Shown in pieces: positions 30,546-41,779 of a stretch of 64,000 nucleotides of DNA; within the stretch, counting starts at the first letter, position 1; every line of letters begins with the position of its first letter. The translations under genes were made by a program, and so were the position numbers. Source of the DNA: Rhabdochromatium marinum. Lineage in GTDB: Bacteria; Pseudomonadota; Gammaproteobacteria; Chromatiales; Chromatiaceae. The stretch is from positions 62,001 through 126,000 of the forward strand of contig NZ_NRRS01000006.1 of NCBI RefSeq assembly GCF_016583795.1. The letters run 5' to 3'. Under the pieces are notes generated by a model, which did no database searches, was not told where the DNA came from, and saw only the letters and a program-made list of their open reading frames with translations.

Positions 30546-31522
30546 TGCTGGGCCACTGGTGGCAATTCAACCTGCACCGGCACGCCATTAGGCAGATCAG
30601 CGGCGGTAGCGGGCAGTTGCACCTCAGTCAGATAGACCAGGCGACTGCGGTCCTCGGCATTCAAGGCATAGTAGGGCGTGAAAGCCGGCAGCGCGCTAAT
30701 CCAGCGCACCTGGCCGCTCAGCGCGTCCTTCAGACCATCAATGCGCACGGTCAGGGCATCGCCTTCCTTGATGGCGACGCGATGGGGTTCGGGCACATAG
30801 ACGCGAGCATAAGGGGCTGTGCCAGCCAGCATCACCGCCACCGGGCTGCCGACGGTGACGCGCTCGCCAAGATTCCATGGCAAGCTATCGAGGATACCGT
30901 CGCGAGTGGCGACAATGGTGAGATCATCCAGCAACGCCTGCTGATAACTCAGGCGGGCCTCGGCGGCGTTCAGCTCGGCCTGGGCTTGCGCCAGTTCCTC
31001 AACCCGGGTACCAGCCAGCAGTTCATCGAGCTGTTGCTTGGCCTGGTCAAGGTCGGCCTGCGCGCCATCGCGTTGTGCCAGGGTGCGATCGAGTTCGGCT
31101 TTGCTGACGGACTTTTTCTCCATCAACTCCTGATTGCGCTGATAGGTGATTTCAGCATCGCGCAGCTCCGCCTCAGCGCCGGCCACGCGGGCGCGGGCGG
31201 CGGCGATCTCCTCGGGACGCGCGCCGTTGCGCAGCTGTTCGAGATGGGCCTGCGCCTGCGCCACTTCCGCCGTGGCGCGTTCGACCTCGGCCTGCTGCTG
31301 GCGCGCGTCAAGCTGCGCCAGTACCCTGCCCTTGGTGACCTGCGTGCCCTCGACAACCGGCAGATCGACGATGACCTCGGCTACCGTGGCTGTCAGCGCG
31401 ATTCGATCACGTTCCAGGGTACCAAGCGCCAGATCGGCGTCATCCTGCAAGCAGCCGCCCAGCAGCAGACTGCTCAACAGCCAGGGGCTGAATCGATTCA
31501 CTGCAAGCCCTCGCAAGTTCAT
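30542..31522 (-). CDS. HlyD-family periplasmic adaptor lipoprotein
   Basis: Membrane-fusion protein linking the inner-membrane ABC exporter to an outer-membrane channel. 326 residues. The signal peptide ends in a lipobox (LLLGGC, Cys24). It has a barrel-sandwich half (ATVAEVIVDLPVVEGTQVTKGRVLAQLD), a long alpha-hairpin at about residues 75-190 rich in Ala/Glu/Gln, the second lipoyl half and a beta-barrel part. First gene of the exporter operon; a terminator just upstream isolates it from nuoN. No outer-membrane factor gene is nearby, so a TolC-type partner is presumably encoded elsewhere. Confidence 0.9.
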   Translation of the reverse strand: MNLRGLAVNRFSPWLLSSLLLGGCLQDDADLALGTLERDRIALTATVAEVIVDLPVVEGTQVTKGRVLAQLDARQQQAEVERATAEVAQAQAHLEQLRNGARPEEIAAARARVAGAEAELRDAEITYQRNQELMEKKSVSKAELDRTLAQRDGAQADLDQAKQQLDELLAGTRVEELAQAQAELNAAEARLSYQQALLDDLTIVATRDGILDSLPWNLGERVTVGSPVAVMLAGTAPYARVYVPEPHRVAIKEGDALTVRIDGLKDALSGQVRWISALPAFTPYYALNAEDRSRLVYLTEVQLPATAADLPNGVPVQVELPPVAQQ

Positions 31523-31560
31523 CCCCGGTTGCCTGCCGCCGGGGGAATGTCAGTAAACAA

Positions 31561-31584
31561 AAAAGCGCCGGTAACGGCGCTTTT
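31561..31584. terminator. Rho-independent terminator of the nuo operon
   Basis: Perfect 10-bp stem AAAAGCGCCG / CGGCGCTTTT with loop GTAA, 38 bases beyond the nuoN stop. On the minus strand it is followed by TTGTTT, a good U-tract. The symmetry of the A and T runs means it could also work in the other direction. Confidence 0.85.
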
Positions 31585-31621
31585 GTAGAGTCAATGGACA
31601 GCGAATGATCGGCTTTCTGTG

Positions 31622-33061
31622 TCAGCCGGAAAAGGCCGCGTTGCAAATACCAAGTAACGAGGCGGGAAAAATACCCAGCAGTAAAACCGCCAGGCCGTTC
31701 ACCGTGATGGCAATTTTGGCATCACCGGCCAGCCTCAGCGGCGTGCTGTCAGCGGCTTTATCGAAGTACAGCAGCTTGATGACGCGCAGATAATAGAAGG
31801 CGCCAATGATGGAGAACACCACCGCAACCACCGCCAGCCAAGTCAAACCCACACTGACCACGGCATCAAGCACTAAGAGCTTGGCAAAGAAGCCAACCGC
31901 TGGAGGCACACCCGCCATGGAGAACATCATCAGCGCCAGCATGGCAGCCAACCAGGCATCGCGGTCATTCAGCCCCTTCAGATCATCAAGCTGTTCGACC
32001 TCAAGACCGTTAATCGAAATCATCGCCAACACGCCGAAGGCTCCAGCCGCCATCAGGGCATAGACCACCGTGTAAAACATTGCAGCGGCATAGCCTTCCT
32101 GAGTCCCGGCCAGCAGCCCCAGAAAGATAAAGCCCACATGGGAAATGGTCGAATAGGCCAGCATGCGCTTGATGTTCGTTTGAGCAATGGCAACAACATT
32201 GCCCAAGCCAATCGACAGAATGGCGAGAATCATCAGAATTTCCCCCCAATCCGCCTGCAAGGCACCAAGGCTGTCGATCAGAATGCGGGTGGCCATGGCA
32301 AATGCAGCAATTTTCGGTGCACTGGCGAGAAACAGCACCACCGGCATGGGCGCACCCTGATAGACATCAGGCAGCCACATGTGAAAGGGCACAGCACCAA
32401 ATTTGAAGGCCACCCCAATCAGCACAAACACCAGACCGAAAACCAGAATTTTATTCTCCAGCCCCTCGGCATTCACCACCTCGGCCACGTCGGCAAAACC
32501 AAAGCTGCCCGTGGCTCCGTAGAGCATGGAAATACCGTAGAGCAACATGCCAGAGCCCAAGGCGCCCAGCACGAAGTATTTCATAGCCGCTTCCGCACCG
32601 GGCTTGGAGTCCCGATCAAAGGCCACCAGCGGATAGAGACACAGTGCCAGCAGCTCAAGCCCAAGATAGAGCGTTAGGAAACTGTGCGCTGAAACCATGA
32701 TCAGCATGCCCAGGGTGGCAAAAAGCACCAGCACATGATACTCACCGACCCACAGGCCCCGTTCGCGCATGTAATCGCGTGAATAGACGAAGGTGAAAAT
32801 CGTCAAAATCAGAATAATGCCTTTGAGCAAATCGCCAAAGGGATCACGAATAAAGCTGCCACTAAAGGCAATGGTGACGCCATTGTTGCTTAACAGTCCG
32901 ACAGTACCCAGGGTTGCAGCCAACCCGAGAATCGCCAGATTGTGATTCCATCCGCGCTGCTCATCGTTAAGATACAGATCCAAAACCAGGACCGCGCACG
33001 CAGTCGCGAGCAGTATCAGCTCGGGAAGGACGGTCGCTAGAAAAGCGGTTTCAAACGGCAT
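31622..33061 (-). CDS. nuoN: NADH-quinone oxidoreductase subunit N
   Basis: Antiporter-like membrane subunit of complex I, one of three proton-pumping modules. 479 residues, about 14 helices. The proton_antipo_M region includes FKFGAVPFHMWLPDVYQGAP with the essential Lys/His residues, and the functional Glu lies in ELLALCLYPLVAF. Last gene of the 14-gene operon, separated from nuoM by 48 bases. Confidence 0.97.
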   Translation of the reverse strand: MPFETAFLATVLPELILLATACAVLVLDLYLNDEQRGWNHNLAILGLAATLGTVGLLSNNGVTIAFSGSFIRDPFGDLLKGIILILTIFTFVYSRDYMRERGLWVGEYHVLVLFATLGMLIMVSAHSFLTLYLGLELLALCLYPLVAFDRDSKPGAEAAMKYFVLGALGSGMLLYGISMLYGATGSFGFADVAEVVNAEGLENKILVFGLVFVLIGVAFKFGAVPFHMWLPDVYQGAPMPVVLFLASAPKIAAFAMATRILIDSLGALQADWGEILMILAILSIGLGNVVAIAQTNIKRMLAYSTISHVGFIFLGLLAGTQEGYAAAMFYTVVYALMAAGAFGVLAMISINGLEVEQLDDLKGLNDRDAWLAAMLALMMFSMAGVPPAVGFFAKLLVLDAVVSVGLTWLAVVAVVFSIIGAFYYLRVIKLLYFDKAADSTPLRLAGDAKIAITVNGLAVLLLGIFPASLLGICNAAFSG

Positions 33062-33109
33062 AGTGAGAAATCCGTTGGGTACAACAGCAACAAGGAGTTA
33101 AGGAAGCCG

Positions 33110-34687
33110 TTACGGCTTCAGCGGCACTTCGGGCTGATTCGCCAGCGCCGGATCGTTTCCCGGCAATTTACTGATTTGAATCTGGGCCACCAGGTTTTCG
33201 ATGGTGGGTTCCATGACGTCAATCAGCGGCTTGGGCCAAAGTCCGATGGCTAGCACCGCAGCAGCCAGCATGCCCAGATTGAAGGTCTCGCGGCGATTCA
33301 AATCCTTGAGTCCCGCCACCCGATCATTACCCACCTCGCCAAAGATCACCCGCTTGACCATCCAGAGGGTGAAAGCGGCGGCTAGAATCAAGGTAGTTGC
33401 CGCCAGGAAGGCATACCAGAAGTCAGCGCGGAAGGACGCCAGGATGACCATCAGCTCGCCGACAAAGCCGGAGGTGCCAGGCAGACCCGCATTGGCCATG
33501 GCGAAGAACACGACGAAGCCGCCAAACCAGGGCATGACATTGATGACACCACCATAATCGGCGATCTCACGGCTATGCAGGCGATCATAGAGCACCCCGA
33601 CGCACAAAAAGAGCGCACCGGAGATAAAGCCGTGGGAAATCATCTGCACCATGCCACCCTCAATGCCCATCACCGCACCGGTGCTGACTTCGGGCTGGCG
33701 GAAAATGGAAAATACCAGGAAAAAGCCCAGGGTGACAAAGCCCATGTGCGCAATTGATGAGTAGGCGATCAGCTTCTTCATGTCCTTTTGCACCAAGGCC
33801 ACAAAGCCAATGTAAACAATCGCTATCAGCGACAGCGCAATCATCAGACCATCAAGCGCAGCACTGGCATCCGGTGTGATCGGCAGACTGAAGCGCAGGA
33901 AACCATAGCCGCCGATTTTCAGCATAATGGCCGCCAGGATCACCGATCCACCGGTCGGTGCCTCAACATGGGCATCAGGCAGCCAGGTATGCACCGGAAA
34001 CATCGGCACCTTCACGGCAAAGGCCAGCAAAAAGGCAATAAAAATCAGTATCTGCGCCTTCATGCCCAGCGCCAGGGCGTGATAATCGAGAATGCTGAAA
34101 CTGCCGGACTGGAAGTACATGTAGATGAGCGCCACCAACATGAACACCGAGCCGAAAAAGGTGTAAAGAAAAAACTTAATGGTCGCATAGACGCGGTTGG
34201 GCCCACCCCAGATCCCGATGACAATGAACATCGGGATCAGCATGGCTTCCCAAAAAACGTAGAACAAAATGGCATCCAGCGCCGAAAACACACCGACCAT
34301 GACACCTTCCATAATCAGGAAAGCCGCCATGTAGAGCGAGGGTCGATAGCTGATGACATCCCAGCCGGCCACCACCACAAAAATCGTGATGAAGGTGGTC
34401 AGGATAATCAGCGGCATCGAAATACCATCGACACCGAGGAAATAATACACATCAAAGGACGGCACCCAGGGCGCGTGCTCAACAAACTGCATGCCCGCTT
34501 GAGACGCATCGAAGCCAAACCACAGCGGCAGGCTGACCAGAAAGGTGGCCACTGCCACGCCCAACGCTAGGCGTTTAGTGAATTCCGGCCCGCTTTTCCG
34601 ATCAGTTTTATCGCCGCTGACAAGCACCCCGATGCCGCCAAAAATCGGCAGCCAGATCGTCAATGTCAGCCAGGGAAAATCGATCAT
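33110..34687 (-). CDS. nuoM: NADH-quinone oxidoreductase subunit M
   Basis: Second antiporter-like proton-pumping subunit of complex I, 525 residues. Landmarks are the helix with FWEAMLIPMFIVIGIWGG (functional Glu), the channel motif KVPMFPVHTWLPDAHVEAPTGG, and the broken-helix lysine in LVQKDMKKLIAYSSIAHMG. It lies between nuoL (25 bases upstream) and nuoN. Confidence 0.97.
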   Translation of the reverse strand: MIDFPWLTLTIWLPIFGGIGVLVSGDKTDRKSGPEFTKRLALGVAVATFLVSLPLWFGFDASQAGMQFVEHAPWVPSFDVYYFLGVDGISMPLIILTTFITIFVVVAGWDVISYRPSLYMAAFLIMEGVMVGVFSALDAILFYVFWEAMLIPMFIVIGIWGGPNRVYATIKFFLYTFFGSVFMLVALIYMYFQSGSFSILDYHALALGMKAQILIFIAFLLAFAVKVPMFPVHTWLPDAHVEAPTGGSVILAAIMLKIGGYGFLRFSLPITPDASAALDGLMIALSLIAIVYIGFVALVQKDMKKLIAYSSIAHMGFVTLGFFLVFSIFRQPEVSTGAVMGIEGGMVQMISHGFISGALFLCVGVLYDRLHSREIADYGGVINVMPWFGGFVVFFAMANAGLPGTSGFVGELMVILASFRADFWYAFLAATTLILAAAFTLWMVKRVIFGEVGNDRVAGLKDLNRRETFNLGMLAAAVLAIGLWPKPLIDVMEPTIENLVAQIQISKLPGNDPALANQPEVPLKP

Positions 34688-34712
34688 GCCCTTATTGCTC
34701 CCGTCGCATCAC

Positions 34713-36707
34713 TTAAAACACCACATAGAGGGTCAATAACCCGACCAGACCGACAATCATCGCCATGGCATAGTGATACAACAAACCGGACTGCAACCAG
34801 CGCACCTGACCGGCCAGTCGCCCAACCGAGCGTGCCGATCCATTGACCACAGCGCCGTCAATCAGTACCTGATCACCGGCATTCCAAAACAACCGCCCGA
34901 GACCCAGGCCACCACCGGCAAAGACGCGCTGATTGAAGTCATCAAAGCCATATTTATCCTGCAGGATGCGCGTCAGCGGACCGCCAGCCCGTTGCAACAG
35001 CGCGTCGAGATTCGGCATCAGCTTGACTCCGAACCACCAGATCAGCGTTGCCAGCCCCAGCCCCGACATTGCCAGCAGGAAGGGCCAGCCGTGCATGCCA
35101 TGTTCAATAAAGGCCATCTGCCCATGCCAGTGCTCGGCCAGTGCATGCAGACTATCGTGCTCATGTGCGACATGTATGGCATCGCCTAGCCAATTGCTCA
35201 CCAGCAGCGGCTCCACGGTAAACCAGCCAATAAAAATAGAGGGAATCGCCAGCGCAATCAGCGGCCCGGTCACCACCCAGGGTGTTTCGTGCAGGTGCGA
35301 GCGGGTATGCTCATCCATGCGTGGCTTGCCGTGGAACACCAGGTAGTACATGCGGAAGCTGTAGAGCGCCGTGACTAGGGCACCCACCGTCAGCAGGATC
35401 CAGGCAAAATGAGCACCAAAGACCTGCGAATGTCCGACGGCCTCAATGATGGCGTCTTTGGAGAAAAATCCCGAGAAGCCCGGAAAGGCAATCAGCGCCA
35501 GGGAACCCACTAGGGCGGTCAGCCAGGTGATAGGCATTTTCTTCCACAGGCCACCCATATTGCGGATGTCCTGATCATGATGCATGGCAATAATCACCGA
35601 ACCGGCGGCAAGAAACAGCAGCGCCTTGAAAAAAGCATGCGTCATCAAATGGAAGATACCGGCGGCATAGGCCGAGGCACCCAGAGCCGCAACCATATAA
35701 CCAAGCTGCGACAAGGTTGAATAGGCCACCACCCGCTTGATGTCGTTTTGCACCAGACCAATCAGGCCCATAAAAAAGGCGGTGACGGCACCAATAATCA
35801 ACACAAAGGACAGGGCCGTGGTGGACAATTCATAGAGCGGTGACATGCGCGCCACCATGAAAATACCCGCCGTGACCATGGTGGCGGCATGGATCAAGGC
35901 CGAGATTGGTGTCGGGCCTTCCATGGAATCCGGCAGCCACACATGCAGTGGCACCTGCGCCGATTTACCCATGGCACCGATGAACAGCAAAATGCAGATC
36001 AGAGTCATCAGGGACACTCCACCTAGGATTGCCACCTGAGTGTCGGCAAACTGCGGTGCCTGAGCAAAGACCTCGCTATAGTTCATGGAGTTGAAATACA
36101 TCCCTACAGCAGCAATGCCGAGGATGAACCCGAAATCCCCCACCCGATTGACCAAAAAGGCCTTGAGATTGGCATAGACTGCCGATTCGCGCGTCGCCCA
36201 AAAGCCAATGAGCAAATAAGACACCAGACCCACAGCTTCCCAGCCAAAAAACAGCTGGATGAAGTTGTTCGACATCACCAGCATCAGCATGGAGAAGGTA
36301 AAGAGCGAAATATAGCTGAAGAACCGTTGATAGCTGTGCTTGCCCGCCAATGAACCCTGCGGCCAGTTGTGCTCGTCATCGGCCATGTAACCGATGGTAT
36401 AGATATGCACCATGAAGGAGACAAAGGTCACGGTCGCCATCATGAGCGCTGTCAGGCGATCAACCAGAAAACCGATTTCAAAGCGGATGCCATCGGCGAT
36501 CATCCAGGTATAGATGCTGTCATTAAAGACTTTCAGATCACCCCAGATGAAGCCCGCCAGAACAGCCAGCGAGAGGGCGCAGGAGATGCCAACACCGAGA
36601 ATCGTCATTCGATGCGCGCCCACCCGACCCAGGCGCGCGCTGAAAAAGCCCGCACCAATAGCGCCCGCCAAGGGGGCCAGAACGATAAGCAGGTATAGGA
36701 AAGCCAT
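34713..36707 (-). CDS. nuoL: NADH-quinone oxidoreductase subunit L
   Basis: Distal antiporter-like subunit of complex I, 664 residues. It has the family core (FFGWEAVGLVSYLLIGFW, KSAQVPLHVWLPDSMEGPTP, LVQNDIKRVVAYSTLSQLGYM). The long C-terminal part includes the lateral helix HL, which runs along the membrane arm and couples the pumps, and a final membrane helix. Starts 3 bases after the nuoK stop. Confidence 0.97.
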   Translation of the reverse strand: MAFLYLLIVLAPLAGAIGAGFFSARLGRVGAHRMTILGVGISCALSLAVLAGFIWGDLKVFNDSIYTWMIADGIRFEIGFLVDRLTALMMATVTFVSFMVHIYTIGYMADDEHNWPQGSLAGKHSYQRFFSYISLFTFSMLMLVMSNNFIQLFFGWEAVGLVSYLLIGFWATRESAVYANLKAFLVNRVGDFGFILGIAAVGMYFNSMNYSEVFAQAPQFADTQVAILGGVSLMTLICILLFIGAMGKSAQVPLHVWLPDSMEGPTPISALIHAATMVTAGIFMVARMSPLYELSTTALSFVLIIGAVTAFFMGLIGLVQNDIKRVVAYSTLSQLGYMVAALGASAYAAGIFHLMTHAFFKALLFLAAGSVIIAMHHDQDIRNMGGLWKKMPITWLTALVGSLALIAFPGFSGFFSKDAIIEAVGHSQVFGAHFAWILLTVGALVTALYSFRMYYLVFHGKPRMDEHTRSHLHETPWVVTGPLIALAIPSIFIGWFTVEPLLVSNWLGDAIHVAHEHDSLHALAEHWHGQMAFIEHGMHGWPFLLAMSGLGLATLIWWFGVKLMPNLDALLQRAGGPLTRILQDKYGFDDFNQRVFAGGGLGLGRLFWNAGDQVLIDGAVVNGSARSVGRLAGQVRWLQSGLLYHYAMAMIVGLVGLLTLYVVF

Positions 36708-36710
36708 GCG

Positions 36711-37016
36711 TCAGCCCTTCAGCAAATCGAGTTCGTCGACGTTGATGGTCTGGCGCCCGCGGAAGAGTATCACCAGGATCGCAAGCCCAATGGCCGCCTC
36801 GGCGGCCGCAACCGTCAGAATAAAGAATACAAACACCTGTCCGGCCGTATCACCAAGGAAATGCGAGAAAGCAACGAAGTTGATGTTCACCGCCAGCAGC
36901 ATGAGTTCAATGCACATCAGCAAGATGATCACATTCTTGCGATTGATAAAGATCCCTGCCACAGCAATGGCAAACATCAGCCCGGCCAGCAACAGATAAT
37001 CCGAGAGCGCAATCAT
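36711..37016 (-). CDS. nuoK: NADH-quinone oxidoreductase subunit K
   Basis: Small three-helix membrane subunit (101 residues), homologous to MrpC/MnhC. The two buried glutamates of the proton path are visible in [10 protein letters not shown] and [10 protein letters not shown]. It starts within the last bases of nuoJ (4-base overlap). Confidence 0.97.
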   Translation of the reverse strand: MIALSDYLLLAGLMFAIAVAGIFINRKNVIILLMCIELMLLAVNINFVAFSHFLGDTAGQVFVFFILTVAAAEAAIGLAILVILFRGRQTINVDELDLLKG

Positions 37017-37669
37017 TGGTCATCTCCGTTCTTGCCACCCGCAGCCGCTTGGGATACCGGCGCGGGAACCGGCTCAGTCGGCATCTTGACGATGCGCAGC
37101 CGATCCGGCCCTTTGCGCACCCGTACCTGGGCGGAAGGGTCGAGATACTTGGTTTCCGGCCGGCGACGCAGGGTCAAGCGAATGGCCGCAACAATAGCCA
37201 CCAGCAGAATTACCGCCGCGATCTCAAACTGGTACAGATAGGTGGTATAGAGCTCACGGCCGAGCACCTCGGTATTGCTGTAATCCAGCGCCGCAGCCGC
37301 CGGTTTGGCAAAGTGCTCAAGTCCGAAATGACCGGGTCCCAGAACCAGAATCATATTGAACATCATCAGACCAACAATCAGCAGGCCCAACGGCAGATAA
37401 CGAATAAATTGCGCGCGCATGGCCGCAACATCGATATCCAGCATCATCACCACAAAGAGAAATAGCACCATCACGGCACCGACATAGACCAACACCAGCA
37501 CAATGCCAAGGAACTCCGCCTCGATCAGCAACCAGAGCGCGGCGGTGGCGACAAAGGTCAGCACCAGATACAGGGCCGCATGCACCGGATTGCGGCGAGT
37601 CACCACCATCCCTGCACTGAACAGGGTTATGATGGCAAACAAAAAGAAGAGAAATTTCTCAAAGCCCAT
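37013..37669 (-). CDS. nuoJ: NADH-quinone oxidoreductase subunit J
   Basis: Five-helix membrane subunit, 218 residues, lying next to the quinone site and the first proton path. The conserved TM3 region ([19 protein letters not shown]) with its pi-bulge sequence is clear. The C-terminal 60 residues are hydrophilic and poorly conserved. A 95-base gap separates it from nuoI upstream. Confidence 0.96.
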   Translation of the reverse strand: MGFEKFLFFLFAIITLFSAGMVVTRRNPVHAALYLVLTFVATAALWLLIEAEFLGIVLVLVYVGAVMVLFLFVVMMLDIDVAAMRAQFIRYLPLGLLIVGLMMFNMILVLGPGHFGLEHFAKPAAAALDYSNTEVLGRELYTTYLYQFEIAAVILLVAIVAAIRLTLRRRPETKYLDPSAQVRVRKGPDRLRIVKMPTEPVPAPVSQAAAGGKNGDDQ

Positions 37670-37764
37670 GATTCGGATTTATCCAGTAGTGAACTCAGGT
37701 TCGCGCGCCTGAGTGAAACAAACTGCGAGAAAACGGTCGGACTTAATGTCAGCGCACTCGAGAC

Positions 37765-38256
37765 TTACCGATAAGGCGCGTCAGCCGCGCGGGCCGCTGC
37801 AATGCGCTCTTCGTATCGATCACCAATGGCAAGCAGCTTGTCCTTGGTCATGATATTGTCGCCGCGATTCTCGAAATGGTATTCGTAAATATCGGTTTCG
37901 ACGATGGAATCGACCGGACAGGATTCCTCACAAAAACCGCAATAGATACACTTGAACAAATCAATGTCATAGCGCGTGGTGCGTCTTGAGCCATCCTCGC
38001 GCGGCTCGGCTTCTATGGTGATCGCCAGCGCCGGGCACACCGCCTCGCACAACTTGCAGGCAATGCAACGCTCCTCGCCATTCGGATAGCGGCGCAGTGC
38101 ATGCAGGCCGCGAAAGCGCGGTGAAATCGGCGCCTTCTCTTCCGGATACTGAATGGTGAACTTGCGCTTGAACAGATAGCCACCGGTCAGGCGTAAGCCT
38201 TTCAGCACCTCAAGTAGTAGCAGGCTGTTCAGGTAATCGCGCGCACGTTGCAGCAT
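37765..38256 (-). CDS. nuoI: NADH-quinone oxidoreductase subunit I
   Basis: Peripheral-arm ferredoxin-like subunit carrying clusters N6a and N6b, which feed electrons toward N2. Two [4Fe-4S] motifs are [12 protein letters not shown] and [12 protein letters not shown]. 163 residues from ATG 38256 ([11 protein letters not shown]); an ATG four codons upstream (38268) is equally possible. The short N-terminal amphipathic helix that contacts the membrane is present. Confidence 0.96.
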   Translation of the reverse strand: MLQRARDYLNSLLLLEVLKGLRLTGGYLFKRKFTIQYPEEKAPISPRFRGLHALRRYPNGEERCIACKLCEAVCPALAITIEAEPREDGSRRTTRYDIDLFKCIYCGFCEESCPVDSIVETDIYEYHFENRGDNIMTKDKLLAIGDRYEERIAAARAADAPYR

Positions 38257-38344
38257 GGCGGTTCTCAAAGTCCTGTCAATCTCTTGTCAATCCGATTCAA
38301 TCGGATCGATTCAATCTGAATAATCAGCGTTGCAAGGCCTGTCA

Positions 38345-39385
38345 TCAGGCCGGCGACCACCAGGGCGGCACTTCCAGCACCACGCCGAGCGCGACCACCA
38401 GAATCCAAACAATCGTAATCGGAATGAACACCTTCCATCCGAGACGCATAATCTGGTCGTAGCGATAACGCGGCAGTGTCGCACGCAACCACAGGAAGAC
38501 GAACATAAAGAAAAAGGTTTTCAGCAGCAGCCAGATGATGCCGGGCACCCAGGCAAAGAGCGGCTCCAGTACCGGCAGCCCCTGGAAGGGCGATAACCAA
38601 CCGCCGAAAAACAGCAGGGTCGTCAGCATGGCGATCAGCACCATGTTGGCATACTCAGCCAGGAAAAAAACCGCGAAGCCCATGCCGGAATACTCAACAT
38701 GGAAACCAGCCACGATTTCTGACTCCCCCTCAGCCACATCGAAGGGCGCACGGTTGGTCTCAGCCACGCCAGAGATGTAATACACCCCCAGCAAGGGCAG
38801 CAAGGGCAGCCAGAACCAGGTCAGAATCGTGCCGCTCTGAGCTTCGACGATGGCACTGAGATTCAGGCTGCCGGCGGCCACCAGCACACCAACCAGGGCA
38901 AAGCCCATAGCAATCTCATAGGCCACAATCTGCGCTGCCGCACGTAGCGAACCCAAGAAAGCATATTTGGAATTCGACGCCCAGCCGGCAATGATGACGC
39001 CATAGACCCCCAGTGAGGTCAAAGCCAGCACATAGAGCAATCCGGCATTGATGTCGGCCAGCACCAGCCCGGCATCAAAAGGCACCACCGCCCAAGCCGC
39101 TAGCGCTGGTGCGATGGCAATCAGGGGCGCAGCAAAAAACAGCCCCTTATTGGCCCGGGTTGGCACCACGATTTCCTTCACCATCAGCTTGAGCGCATCG
39201 GCGATGGGCTGCAACAGACCGCGCCAGCCAACCCGGTTCGGGCCGATGCGCACCTGCATATAGCCAATCACCTTACGTTCGGCATAGGTGTACCAGGCCA
39301 CCGCTGCCAGCAAGGGCACCAGAATGGCCGCAATGGCCATAAGACTGCGCAATGGCAGGGGTAATAGCGACCAGAGGTCTGTCAT
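38345..39385 (-). CDS. nuoH: NADH-quinone oxidoreductase subunit H
   Basis: Membrane subunit forming much of the quinone-binding chamber, 346 residues, 8 helices. Landmarks are [21 protein letters not shown] near the quinone entrance and the acidic loop [16 protein letters not shown]. It follows nuoG by 4 bases; 88 bases separate it from nuoI downstream. Confidence 0.97.
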   Translation of the reverse strand: MTDLWSLLPLPLRSLMAIAAILVPLLAAVAWYTYAERKVIGYMQVRIGPNRVGWRGLLQPIADALKLMVKEIVVPTRANKGLFFAAPLIAIAPALAAWAVVPFDAGLVLADINAGLLYVLALTSLGVYGVIIAGWASNSKYAFLGSLRAAAQIVAYEIAMGFALVGVLVAAGSLNLSAIVEAQSGTILTWFWLPLLPLLGVYYISGVAETNRAPFDVAEGESEIVAGFHVEYSGMGFAVFFLAEYANMVLIAMLTTLLFFGGWLSPFQGLPVLEPLFAWVPGIIWLLLKTFFFMFVFLWLRATLPRYRYDQIMRLGWKVFIPITIVWILVVALGVVLEVPPWWSPA

Positions 39386-39389
39386 CGGT

Positions 39390-41774
39390 CTATCCTCGTG
39401 CCTTGGTCAGCGCCACAGGTCCAATCTGCGCGCCCAGGGTTTCACTGCCCGGAACGGCGGCGGGAATGCGGGCACACCCCTTGGGGACCGAGTCGGTAAT
39501 CACCACCGTCGCTGTGGCGGTGGCATCACCCTGGCGAATGCTGACACGCTCGCCGTGCGCAAACCCAAGTTCGCCGGCCTGCTCCGGATGCAGATGCACA
39601 GCGATGGACTCGCCAAGCGGGGTATGTTGCAAAGCTGCTGCATGACGGGTCAGCATATCGCTGGCATAAATAGGCACCTGGCCCACACGCATCAGCTGCT
39701 GGTCGATGTCCGGCACCTTGAGAGCTGGACGCAGCGCCCGGGCACTATTGTCAAAGCTACTGTTCGCGCACAGGGTTTCCAACTCGGTGCGCAACTCACG
39801 CGCGCTGTCGTAAGCAAAACCTTCCAGCTCCAGCAAATTGCCCAGCACCCGCAGCAGCTTCCAGCCCGGGCGGGCCTCACCCGGCGGCGCCACCGCGCCC
39901 TGGAATCCCTGCCAACGCCCTTCGGCATTGACAAAGGTTCCAGATGTCTCGGCAAAGGCACTGATCGGCAGCAGCAGATGAGCGTGCTGTTCCAACGCCG
40001 GGGTGCGGAAGCTACTACAGGCAACCACCAGTTGCGCATCAGACAGCGCCACTTGCGCGAGTGCCGGATCCAGCACATCAGCCGCCGGATCAATATCCCA
40101 CAGCAGGTAGGCACGCCTTGGAGAAGTGAGCATCTCCCGCGCATTCAGTCCAGGCGTCTCTAACACCTCGCCGGCCGGTGCCCGATGCGGCAGCGCTCCC
40201 GCCAAGGCGGCCCCCGTGCTGTTGGCCGCACTAGGCAGATAGCCAAGCCGAACCCCGCTGCCAATCGCAATGGCCTCGGCCAGTGCCTTAATTAAGGTAT
40301 AGTCCGGATCGGCCTCAGCCAAAGCACCAAGCAAAATGAGCCCGTTGCCGTCATTACGCGCGGCGCGCAGCTGTTGAGCCAAGGCATGATGCGCGTCCTC
40401 CGGTTTGGCCAGCCCGATCAGTTCCCGCACGGCATCGGAAGAACCACGCAACTCAAGCGCAGCCGCCAGCGCGGCCAATTCCACCAGCAAACACCCGGGA
40501 GGCGCTGTGAAGGACTGATGCGGATGCGTCAGCTCCACATTGAAATAATTGAATACGGATACCTGGGCACCGGCCAGTGCCGCCTTGCGGATTCGATGCG
40601 CCAGCAAAGGTTGTTCAGCCCGCAGATCGCTGCCAATCAACACCAGGGCTTTCTGTTGTTCCAACTCAGCAATGGAAACTCCGAGCCAGGGGCGTTGTGG
40701 ATCGGAAGCATCACCGCGAAAATCCTGCTGCCGCAAGCGACTGTCGATATGCCCGCTGCCAAGCGCGCGTAGAAGTTTTTGCAATAAAAACTGCTCTTCC
40801 AGCGTGGCGCGTGGTGACACTAAACAGCCGATAGTGTCGCCCTCGACAGCGCGCAGCCCATCAGCAGCCAGCTTCAGCGCCGATGTCCAATCGATATCGT
40901 GCCAGACGCCATTGCGCTTGACCATCGGTTGATCAAGACGCTCAGCGGCATTCAGACCCTGATAGCTGAAGCGGTCCCGATCCGAAATCCAGGTTTCGTT
41001 CACCGCCTCATTGGGGCGCGGATGCACACGCAACACCTGATTGCGGCGCACATGCAACTGTAGATTGGCCCCCACACTGTCATGCGGAGAGATCGAGTCG
41101 CGCTCAGTCAGCTCCCAGGCGCGGGCGCTGAAGCGATAGGGTTTGGAGGTCAGGGCACCGACCGGGCAGAGATCGATAATGTTTCCTGACAGTTCATGCT
41201 GCACAGTCTGAGCCGTGAAAGTGCCGATACGCATCTCCTCGCCGCGTCCGGTGGCTCCCAGTTCGCGCACGCCAGCAATTTCAGCACCAAAGCGCACACA
41301 TCTCGTACAATGAATGCAGCGCGTCATTTCAGTGGCAATCAGCGGACCCAGGTCTTCATCCTGCACCACGCGCTTGCGCTCACTGAAGCGCGAAATATCC
41401 TCGCCATAGCCCATGGATACGTCTTGCAGCTCACACTCGCCACCCTGATCGCAAATTGGGCAATCCAGCGGGTGATTGATGAGCAGGAATTCCATGGTGC
41501 CGCGCTGCGCTTCGAGTGCCTTGTGCGAGCGTGTCTGCACCTTCATGCCATCGGCGACCGGCGTGGCGCAGGCCGGCACTGGCTTGGGAAAAGGCCGACC
41601 GCCCTGCTCCGCCTCGACTAAGCACATGCGACAGTTCGCCGCAACGGATAGCTTGGGGTGATAGCAAAAACGCGGAATGGCGATGCCCTCGCGGTCGGCA
41701 ACCGCGATGATCATCTCGCCGAGCGCCGCTTTACAGGAGCGACCATCGATTTCCAGTGTGATCTTGTCGGACAT
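39390..41774 (-). CDS. nuoG: NADH-quinone oxidoreductase subunit G
   Basis: Largest peripheral subunit, 794 residues, carrying most of the iron-sulfur wire. The N-terminal [2Fe-2S] ferredoxin domain has Cys in RFCYHP and NCRMCLVE. The His-Cys-ligated cluster lies near [13 protein letters not shown], and a [4Fe-4S] site in [10 protein letters not shown]. The rest is a molybdopterin-oxidoreductase-like fold that has lost the cofactor, as usual for NuoG. Starts 5 bases after nuoF ends. Confidence 0.96.
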   Translation of the reverse strand: MSDKITLEIDGRSCKAALGEMIIAVADREGIAIPRFCYHPKLSVAANCRMCLVEAEQGGRPFPKPVPACATPVADGMKVQTRSHKALEAQRGTMEFLLINHPLDCPICDQGGECELQDVSMGYGEDISRFSERKRVVQDEDLGPLIATEMTRCIHCTRCVRFGAEIAGVRELGATGRGEEMRIGTFTAQTVQHELSGNIIDLCPVGALTSKPYRFSARAWELTERDSISPHDSVGANLQLHVRRNQVLRVHPRPNEAVNETWISDRDRFSYQGLNAAERLDQPMVKRNGVWHDIDWTSALKLAADGLRAVEGDTIGCLVSPRATLEEQFLLQKLLRALGSGHIDSRLRQQDFRGDASDPQRPWLGVSIAELEQQKALVLIGSDLRAEQPLLAHRIRKAALAGAQVSVFNYFNVELTHPHQSFTAPPGCLLVELAALAAALELRGSSDAVRELIGLAKPEDAHHALAQQLRAARNDGNGLILLGALAEADPDYTLIKALAEAIAIGSGVRLGYLPSAANSTGAALAGALPHRAPAGEVLETPGLNAREMLTSPRRAYLLWDIDPAADVLDPALAQVALSDAQLVVACSSFRTPALEQHAHLLLPISAFAETSGTFVNAEGRWQGFQGAVAPPGEARPGWKLLRVLGNLLELEGFAYDSARELRTELETLCANSSFDNSARALRPALKVPDIDQQLMRVGQVPIYASDMLTRHAAALQHTPLGESIAVHLHPEQAGELGFAHGERVSIRQGDATATATVVITDSVPKGCARIPAAVPGSETLGAQIGPVALTKARG

Positions 41775-41779
41775 CGCGT

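Noticed and set aside
33788-34570. Plus-strand frame of 260 codons inside nuoM
   Set aside because: Mirror frame of a membrane protein gene; very rich in His, Gln and Arg, as expected of antisense to hydrophobic codons.
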